Shown: piece by piece, positions 1-6,900 of the stretch | Layout: every line of letters begins with the position of its first letter | How positions within the stretch are numbered: the first letter of the stretch is position 1 | Assembly (NCBI GenBank): GCA_023387695.1 | Contig: JAEWHT010000383.1 | Location: 1-7,878, forward strand | DNA: 7,878 nucleotides | DNA from: Pseudomonadota bacterium | Lineage (GTDB): Bacteria; Pseudomonadota; Alphaproteobacteria; Rhizobiales; Xanthobacteraceae | Direction of reading: 5' to 3' | Program-made: the position numbers and the translations under genes | The notes under the pieces: model-generated | What the model was told of the DNA's origin: nothing | The model's input: only the letters and a program-made list of their open reading frames with translations | Database searches by the model: none

Positions 1-1726
1 AGCGGAAGATCGAGATCGAGATCGCGCGCCCTTGCGAGAAATTATAGCCGTCGATGCGCGCGCCGACCTTGTAGCGCAGCCCGATCGCCTCGGCGCGCTG
101 CACGAAGCTGCGCTCCGAGCGCTGCTCGATCAGCGCAAACCGGCAGCTTCCCTGCCTGAGGAAATCGGCAGCTCCAGACCCGTCGGTCAGGAGCGTCTGG
201 GTACCCGTCAGGAAAACGAGGCTCGGCTCGGCATAACCTGCCGAGGCCGCCCTGGGTCCGACGCAGGTGACGCTGCGCAACGCGCGTGCAATCTCGATGC
301 TCGGAAACAGCGGCGTCAGTGACGGCAGCACGATGCCATAGACCACCACCGCCAGCATCAGCGCAGCAACGAGCGCATTGAGTACCGAGCGTTCGGCGCG
401 GTTGGTGTCGTAGAGCCACCAGGCAAACAGGCCGAAGATCAGGGAAGCCGCGATGAACGGCCAGGCTACGAAGGCCGGCTGCCGCGTCAGCATCACCGCG
501 CCGACCACGGCAATCATCGAGCCGCCTGCGGGGATCGCGAACCACCAGGCCGAACCGCGCGCCAGCCATGAGCGCGACAGCACGTTTCGCTCCAACGCGC
601 CGACGGTGAGAATGGCGATCGCGGGATAGAGCGGCAGCACGTAATGCGGCAGCTTGGTCAGCACCGCCTCGAACACGATCCAGGACGGGATCAGCCAGGC
701 CAGCAGGAATTGCGCGCCGGGCTCGCGCCGCGCCCGCCACACCGCTGGCGTCGCCATCGCCGCGAGCGGCGCGCCGGGCCAGAACGTGACCCAGAACAGC
801 GCCAGGTAAACCCCGGGCGGTGCGCCATGGGACTCCTGCGCGCTGAGCTTGCTTAGCATGTCGCCGCCAACGGAGTCGGCAAAGAAGGCATCGCCCGCGC
901 GCCAGAAAATCGCGACGAACCAGGGCAGCACCAGCACCAGCATCCACATCAGGCCCCAGACGGGACGCAGTTTCCATAGCCAGGAGGAATCGCGATCCTG
1001 GATCGCCAGCGCGACGATGGTCAGGCCTGCAAACATCAGGATCAGCGGACCCTTGATCAGGATGCCGGCCGCAAGCGCCGTCCAGAAGATCGCGGGCCAG
1101 CTCCAGGGCGGATGGGTCTCGTCCTCGGCGCGCTGCCAGGACAGGTACGCCCGCCCCATCGCGCCCATCGCGGCGACCACGCAGAACAGCAACATGGCGT
1201 CGGTCTTCGCGAGACGTGCTTCGACACCGAGCAGTACGGAGGCGGACATCAGCAATGCAGCGAGCACAGCCGCGCGCCGCGTCACAAAGCCGAGCGCCGT
1301 CCAGTAGGTCATCAGCACTGCGCCAATCGCACCGATCAACGACGGCAACCGATAGACCCAGATTCTGAGCTCGGCCTTCGGCAGCTTCAGCGCTGTGGCG
1401 ACTTCGACGGCTGCGGATTGCAACCAGTAGATGCCGACCGGCTTTTTGTAGCGCACGTCTTCTTGGAAGCGGATGTCGACATAGTCGCCGCTCTCGACCA
1501 TCTGCTTGGTTGCCTGGGCAAAGCGCGCCTCGTCGCGATCGACCGGCGGAATGGTGAAGAAGCCGGGCAGGAACAGCAGCAGCGCGCACAGCACGAGGAA
1601 GCTCACGGCACGGGCGTGGCTGGCCGTGACGAAGTCGAGCATCAGCACGAGCCGGCTGCCCGGATTCACGGGCGTTTTCGGCTCTCGGGGCGCTCCAAAA
1701 CGGGGAGTCGGATAGGTCTCGGCCAT
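1..1726 (-). CDS. Glycosyltransferase family 39 membrane protein (ArnT/PMT-like), 3' end cut by window edge
   Basis: This is a polytopic inner-membrane glycosyltransferase expected to move a sugar from a polyprenyl-phosphate carrier to an envelope acceptor on the periplasmic side. The frame starts at ATG 1726-1724 and stays open for 575 codons to the left edge. An in-frame TAA lies four codons upstream, so no earlier start is possible; the Shine-Dalgarno match (AGCGGAA) is weak. Family marks: VDRDEARFAQ at residues 62-71 (the acidic first-loop catalytic motif of GT39), KKPVGIYWLQ at 94-103, EARLAKTDAMLL at 169-180, IKGPL at 224-228 and KLPHYVLPLYP at 358-368. About a dozen hydrophobic segments span residues 38-470. 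After about 470 comes a soluble, probably periplasmic tail with two cysteines (C488, C528). Family size suggests that little is missing at the C-terminus. The acceptor (lipid A, another glycan or a protein) cannot be told. It lies 50 bases downstream of pbpC on the same strand, so co-transcription is plausible. Confidence 0.9.
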   Translation of the reverse strand, partial: MAETYPTPRFGAPREPKTPVNPGSRLVLMLDFVTASHARAVSFLVLCALLLFLPGFFTIPPVDRDEARFAQATKQMVESGDYVDIRFQEDVRYKKPVGIYWLQSAAVEVATALKLPKAELRIWVYRLPSLIGAIGAVLMTYWTALGFVTRRAAVLAALLMSASVLLGVEARLAKTDAMLLFCVVAAMGAMGRAYLSWQRAEDETHPPWSWPAIFWTALAAGILIKGPLILMFAGLTIVALAIQDRDSSWLWKLRPVWGLMWMLVLVLPWFVAIFWRAGDAFFADSVGGDMLSKLSAQESHGAPPGVYLALFWVTFWPGAPLAAMATPAVWRARREPGAQFLLAWLIPSWIVFEAVLTKLPHYVLPLYPAIAILTVGALERNVLSRSWLARGSAWWFAIPAGGSMIAVVGAVMLTRQPAFVAWPFIAASLIFGLFAWWLYDTNRAERSVLNALVAALMLAVVVYGIVLPSLTPLFPSIEIARALRSVTCVGPRAASAGYAEPSLVFLTGTQTLLTDGSGAADFLRQGSCRFALIEQRSERSFVQRAEAIGLRYKVGARIDGYNFSQGRAISISIFR

Positions 1727-1776
1727 TGGTTCCGCTTACGCTGAAACCGCCATCGCCACAACCGCTTAAGCCGTTC
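1727..1776. other. 50-base intergenic spacer between pbpC and the GT39 gene
   Basis: This is the only gap between genes in the window. It holds a weak ribosome-binding site for the GT39 gene and an imperfect palindrome, AACCGCTTAAGCCGTT (1760-1775), with a central C-C mismatch pair. There is no hairpin with a T-tract that would act as an intrinsic terminator and no convincing promoter boxes. Read-through from pbpC into the GT39 gene is therefore the simplest reading. Confidence 0.6.
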
Positions 1777-3909
1777 TCATTGAATTCGAATGACAACTGT
1801 GTCCGCGGCGCCCGTGGCGTCGATTACGGTCAGTCGTGCAAAGCCGGGGCCGGGCGGATCAATCAGGCGCTGGCGCCGTCCGTCGATCTCGCCGGACGCC
1901 GTACCGTTGACCATGACAGTCATCGGCAACACGCCACCGGCGACCTTGACGGGCATGGCGGCGGCCTCGGTCCCACCCGATCGATCCACGTCGATCCGGG
2001 AACCATTGAGCGGGAACTGAATGTGGAGCGCCTGCTCGCCGCCGGTTCGGACCAATTCTCCCACGGGACGGAACCGCTTCAGCGGCAATGGCAACTTCGC
2101 GTTGCTCGCCACAAGGGTTCCCTTCGGCGGCTTCGGCAGCGGGGTCAATGTCTTGCCGGTCCGCGCGAAAGCATCGAACAGGATCGGCGCGGCGGCAACG
2201 CGGCCGATCAGCCCGGGAACCGGCGCGCCATCGGGGCGGCCAACCCAGACGCCGATGGTCATCCGGCCGTCGAACCCGACCGACCAGGCGTCGCGATAGC
2301 CGTAGGAGGTGCCGGTCTTGAAGGCGATGCGGTTGTGCGCGGCATTCTCCGGCGGCGGGGTTCCGAGAAGGACATTGCCGACCTGCCAGGCCGCAACGGG
2401 GTCCAGGAGCCGCAGCGGCTCGCGGTCATCCTTGGTCGCCATGACCTCGCGCAACGGCTTCGTGGTTCCGAGCCGCGCGAAACCTGCATAAAGCTGCGCG
2501 AGGTCCTGAAGCGTCACGCCGACGCCGCCGAGGCCCATCGCGAGCCCGGGTGCCTCGTCCTTGGGCAGCACCAGATTGCCGCCGGCTTGCCGCAGCCGCG
2601 AGGCCAGCCGGCTTGAGCCGACACGATCCAGCAAGACGATCGCCGGCACGTTCAGAGACAATTGCAGCGCCTTCTTCACCGGCACCGTGCCCTGGAATGT
2701 CATGTCGAAATTTTCCGGCGCGTAGGAGCCGAACCGCACCGGGCGGTCGTCGATCAGGCTGTCGGGATGAACGAACCCGTCCTCGAAGGCGAGGCCATAG
2801 ATGAACGGTTTGAGTGTCGAGCCTGGCGAGCGGATAGCACGGGTCATGTCGACCTGCCCTGCCCGGCTGTCGTCGAAATAATCGGCCGAGCCGACCCGCG
2901 CGAGCACATCGCCGCTCTCATTGTCGACCACGATGATGCCGACAGAAATGTTCGGCCCCAGCGCAATGGCGCGGTCGCGTGCCAAAGGCTCCAGCACCTT
3001 CTGCAGATTGTAATCCAGCGTCAGCTTGATGATCGGCGCGTCCTTGACCGTCGCCAATGCGCTGTCGGACGCATGCGGCGCCAGGATCGGCATCGGCTTG
3101 CACAGGGTTGGTACCGGCTCGGCTTTGGCCTGCCTGGCATCGTCAACGCTGACCACATGCTCTTCGACCATCCGATCGAGCACACGATTGCGGGCGACGC
3201 GCGCGGCCACCGGATAGCGGTCGAGCCTTCGTGTCTCCGGCGATTGCGGCAGCGCGACCAATAGCGCAGCCTCCGCCAGCGACAGCCGCTTCGGTTCCTT
3301 GCCGAGATAGGCGATCGAGGCGGCGCGGATGCCTTCGAGATTGCCGCCATAGGGAGCGAGCGCGAGATAGAGATTGAGGATCTCATCCTTGCTCAGCGTC
3401 CGCTCCAGCTCGATGGCACGCACCATCTGGTGCAGTTTGGCGTAGAGCGAGCGCTGCCGCCGCGGCTCCATCAACCGCGCAAGCTGCATCGAGATGGTCG
3501 AACCGCCTGATACGATGTGGCCGCGCGTCGAGAGCTGCAACGCCGCGCGCCCGAGCGCCAACGGATCGATGCCGTCATGGACATAGAAGCGCTGGTCTTC
3601 ATAGGCGAACAGCAGCTTGAGATAGGTCGGATCGACATTGGCCTTGGCGTCGACCGGCAGACGCCAGCGGCCGTCGGCCATCGCATAAGCGCGCAGCAGC
3701 TTGCCGTTGCGATCCACGATGGTGGTCGACACGCGCCGCGCTTCCTCGAGCGGGAGCGGTCCGAGGGAATAGACCCAGCCGACGAAGCCAATGATGGCAA
3801 GGATGAACGCGAGCGCGGCGGCAGAGAGGACACGACGCCCTCTGCCCCGCTCTCCGTCATGGCCGGGCTTGTCCCGGCCATCCACGTTCTTACTCAGAGC
3901 CTCGCTCAT
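1777..3909 (-). CDS. pbpC: Penicillin-binding protein 1C, bifunctional transglycosylase/transpeptidase
   Basis: This class A PBP polymerises lipid II and cross-links peptidoglycan at the outer face of the inner membrane. From ATG 3909 it has 710 residues. In order: a cytoplasmic tail of about 26 residues; one membrane anchor (about 27-48, AAALAFILAIIGFVGWV); a GT51 domain with EDQRFYVHDGID (catalytic E104), GGSTISMQLAR (135-145), SKDEILNLYLALAPYGG (173-189) and LSLAEAALLVALPQSPE (209-225); a transpeptidase domain with STLK (364-367, nucleophile S364), SLN (418-420) and KTGTS (531-535); and a C-terminal beta domain (about 615-710) matching the BiPBP_C type specific to PbpC. All catalytic motifs are intact. 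GTG 3921 is an alternative start, giving 714 residues and a 4-base GTGA overlap with the upstream stop; neither start has a strong ribosome-binding site. The pairing with alpha-2-macroglobulin is the classical arrangement. A palindromic repeat encodes residues 8-19. Confidence 0.95.
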   Translation of the reverse strand: MSEALSKNVDGRDKPGHDGERGRGRRVLSAAALAFILAIIGFVGWVYSLGPLPLEEARRVSTTIVDRNGKLLRAYAMADGRWRLPVDAKANVDPTYLKLLFAYEDQRFYVHDGIDPLALGRAALQLSTRGHIVSGGSTISMQLARLMEPRRQRSLYAKLHQMVRAIELERTLSKDEILNLYLALAPYGGNLEGIRAASIAYLGKEPKRLSLAEAALLVALPQSPETRRLDRYPVAARVARNRVLDRMVEEHVVSVDDARQAKAEPVPTLCKPMPILAPHASDSALATVKDAPIIKLTLDYNLQKVLEPLARDRAIALGPNISVGIIVVDNESGDVLARVGSADYFDDSRAGQVDMTRAIRSPGSTLKPFIYGLAFEDGFVHPDSLIDDRPVRFGSYAPENFDMTFQGTVPVKKALQLSLNVPAIVLLDRVGSSRLASRLRQAGGNLVLPKDEAPGLAMGLGGVGVTLQDLAQLYAGFARLGTTKPLREVMATKDDREPLRLLDPVAAWQVGNVLLGTPPPENAAHNRIAFKTGTSYGYRDAWSVGFDGRMTIGVWVGRPDGAPVPGLIGRVAAAPILFDAFARTGKTLTPLPKPPKGTLVASNAKLPLPLKRFRPVGELVRTGGEQALHIQFPLNGSRIDVDRSGGTEAAAMPVKVAGGVLPMTVMVNGTASGEIDGRRQRLIDPPGPGFARLTVIDATGAADTVVIRIQ
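3855..3886. repeat. Short palindromic dispersed repeat (Bradyrhizobiaceae AGLVPAIHV type) inside the pbpC 5' end
   Basis: ATGGCCGGG (3859-3867) and CCCGGCCAT (3873-3881) form a perfect 9-base stem around the 5-base loop CTTGT. CGT (3855-3857) and ACG (3884-3886) extend it past a small asymmetric bulge. On the plus strand it reads AGLVPAIHV. On the minus strand, in the pbpC frame, it reads NVDGRDKPGHDG. I recognise these peptides from memory as products of a repeat found in very many copies in Bradyrhizobium-like genomes. Only one copy is in this window, so its repeat status rests on that recognition. Confidence 0.75.
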
Positions 3910-3917
3910 CTCACCAC

Positions 3918-6900
3918 TCACTTCGCCGCCCGCACCTCAACAGTGCCCGTGCCGGTGCGGCCATAGCGCGAGGGATTGTACATGTCCTCGACATAGGCCT
4001 GCGGCAGCACGTATTTGCCGGGCGAGACCACGCGCACGACATAGGCGACCGTAAAGACCGCCTTGGAATCCGAGACCCGGTCAACAGCCGCGGTAAAGCG
4101 GTCGTCGCGAAACTCGGTATTCGTGGGCTCCGCACCATCCTCGATCCAGTCGAGCGTGCCACTGTCGCCCGACGACACCAGCTTTGGATTGTCGATCTCC
4201 AGGCCCGCGGGCAGATAGTCGGACACCATGATGTGGCCGTACTCGGGCTTCGCCTCCGTAATCTTCAACACCACGGCGAAGCGATCGTTCTGCTTGACCT
4301 TGCTGACATCGGCCGGCTTGCCATCGAGCGTGAAGTAGTTCCGCTCAATCTTGAAGCCGGCCGACGCCGCCGGCTCAGGCGTTACAGGCGAGCCCGACAC
4401 CGAGATCACCGTCTGCACTGGCGCATCGCCGGTGTTGGTGATCTTCAGCGGCTTGCCGCTCAGCGTGTCGGCCTTGTAGCTGCGGTAGAGCGCGGTCTTG
4501 ACCGGCTGGCCGTCGACCTCGATCGAAAGGTTCTCCTTGGCCAGCGCCCGCGCCGCCAGCACCAGCCACGCATTCTCCTGCGTGGAGGTGTAGGGCGTGA
4601 GCCCGCGCGCGGTCTCAACCCGCGCGACGGCCTGCGTCAGCGTCGCCTTCGGCGCATTGCCTTCGCTCGCGAGCGAGACGAGCGCCGCGGCGTCGCGAAG
4701 CTGCGAGCCGTAGTCGCTGCGACCGAACTCCAGCACCGGTTTCGGCGCGAGGCTGTCGAGCGCGGCGCCATAGACTCGCTCCGCGCGGTTGCGATCGCCA
4801 ACCAAGGCGAGCGCCGCCGCAAGCTGCGACTTCGCAATTGGGGTCGCGAGGTTGTTCAGCTTGGTATCCGCGAGATAGCGGAGATCGCCGATCGGCGCTG
4901 CACCGTTACGTGCGAGCACGTAGAGGCCGTAAGCGAGATCGCGGCCGCCATCTTTCTCCGGCTCGTTGCCGTTGACGACGGAGTTACGGATACGGTCGAG
5001 CGCGTTCTTGAACAGAATGTCCGGCACCACAAAGCCCTTTTCACGGGCGCGGGTGAGGAAATCAGTCACATACGCATCGAGCCATGCATCGTCACCGCCC
5101 GCTGACCACAGGCCGAACGAGCCGTTAGAGCCCTGGCGCGCCAGGAGACGTTCAATGGCGTCGCGGATGCGCTGGTCGACCTCGATATCCATGGCGAGAT
5201 GCGCCCCGGCCGCGAGGTCGTTGACGTAGAGCAACGGCATCGCGCGGCTCGTGATCTGCTCCGAGCAGCCATAGGGATAACGATCCAGCGCTTTCAGGAT
5301 CGTCGCCGCATCGAGCGCGGTGGACAGGCTCGCCGAGACCGAGACGCTGCCGGTGCCCGGCACCAGGTCCGAGAACATGTCCGAGGTCAACGTCAGGCTC
5401 TCGCCCTTCGCCAGCGTGCGGATCGACCGCCGCGCCAGGACTTGCGTGGCCGCCTTGACGTCGAGCGCGTAATGGCGCGCCAGCGTCAGGCCGTTCGGTC
5501 CCTTGATGTCGACATCGAACGTCGCCGGCCCGGCCGCGGTCGCATCGACCGCCAGCGCGAACGAGTTGCGCTGCTTGGCCGCAAGCTTGACCGTGGTCGC
5601 GGGATTACCGGTCATCTTCACCGGCCCCCCCGTTTTCACATTGATGACGTAGTCGCCAGCCTGGCCCTCGACATTGTCGATCTCGAGATTGACGGTGCCG
5701 TGGTCGCCGTTGAGCAGGAAGCGCGGCAGCGTCGTCGTCAACACAACGGGATCGCGGATGACGACGTCGCTGTTGGCGCGGCCAAGTTTGGTCGCGGTCC
5801 ACGCCACTGCCATCACGCGGGCGGTACCGGCGAACTCCGGAATATCGAAGCTCACTTCCGCCGTGCCATCGGCGCCGACGGTGACGATGCCGGAATAGAG
5901 CGCGAGAGGTTTCTGCGCGGGCGGCGAGCCCTGCAGCTCGGCAGCACCTGCGTCACCACCGGACTTGATCTGGCCGCGCGTGCCCGACATGCCGTCGATC
6001 AGTTGCCCGTAGAGGTCGCGAATCTCCGCGCTCAGCTGGCGCTGGCCGAGATAGTAATCGTCCGGCGCCGGCGGTTTGTAATTGGTGAGATTGAGGATGC
6101 CGACATCGACTGCAGCGATCACCACCTTGGCGTCCTCGCCGGGATTGAGCCCGTCGAGCTTGACCGGGATCTTCAGCATCGAATTTGGCCGGATCAGATC
6201 CGGCGGGGAAAGCTTGACCTGCAGCGTGCGGGCCTGCTTGTCGATGCCGAACCATTTCAGGCCAATCGCGCGACCAGGCATGCGCTGTGCGGCGGCGTCG
6301 AGCGGACGGCGCAGCGTCGCCACCACATAGGCGCCCGTGCCCCAGTCCTTGCCGACCGGGATATTCACCTGCGCGGTGCCTTCCTTGACGTCGACGGTCT
6401 GCGTGGTCAGCAGGCGATCGCCGACCACGTTGACGGTCAGCTTGCCGGCGGAGCGGACGTTCACCGACACCGTCATGGTGTCGCCGGAGGCGTATTGCGG
6501 CTTGTCGATCGAGGTCTCCAGCAGGTCCGGCGTATCGGCGCTGCCGTCGGAATACCAGCCAACGTCGAACTGCACCGAGGTCACGGGACCGTCGGCATCG
6601 TTCGACTTCACATCGAGACGGTAGCGACCGGGGCGCGGCGCGAGCGAGATGCGGGACGGCCTGTCGGCGGCGATGGTGACGTCACCATCAGAAACGCGCG
6701 AGGTCGACTTGACCGGCTCGTACTCCCAGTAATTGTTCTGGCGATACCATTGGTAGCGCGACTCCATCTTGAGGAGCTCATAGCGCAGGCCGTCGCGGGG
6801 AAGCGTCTTGCCCTCGGGCGAAACGAACACGACGTCGAACTCGGCCTTGTCACCCTCCGCGACGTTCTTGTCGCCGAATAGCGGCTTGATTCCGATCAGC

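Noticed and set aside
9..26. Short GAGATC tandem repeat at the left edge
   Set aside because: Only about three units, in frame within the GT39 gene and encoding alternating Ile/Ser of a beta strand. This is ordinary codon repetition.
1760..1775. Imperfect palindrome AACCGCTTAAGCCGTT as terminator or operator
   Set aside because: It has no loop, one mismatch pair and no following T-tract on either strand. An operator role has no other support.
42..1796. 584-codon minus-strand open frame
   Set aside because: It is out of phase with the GT39 gene and begins inside the pbpC end. Its translation is Arg/Ala/Asp-rich, lacks membrane segments and matches no family I recognise.
1726..2616. 296-codon plus-strand open frame opposite pbpC
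   Set aside because: It is antisense to the PbpC transpeptidase and C-terminal domains, whose SLN and KTGTS motifs are intact. The composition is that of a shadow frame.
3517..3966. Plus-strand frame containing MAGLVPAIHV
   Set aside because: The peptide comes from the palindromic repeat and the rest is antisense to pbpC. Such frames are typical spurious ORFs around this element.
4233..5105. 290-codon plus-strand open frame
   Set aside because: It is an antisense shadow of the macroglobulin thioester and C-terminal domains. The translation is Arg/Leu-rich without recognisable motifs.
5199..6881. 560-codon plus-strand open frame opposite the alpha-2-macroglobulin
   Set aside because: It is a GC-rich antisense shadow with a highly Arg-rich, low-complexity translation. 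The opposite strand carries clear A2M domains including the thioester.
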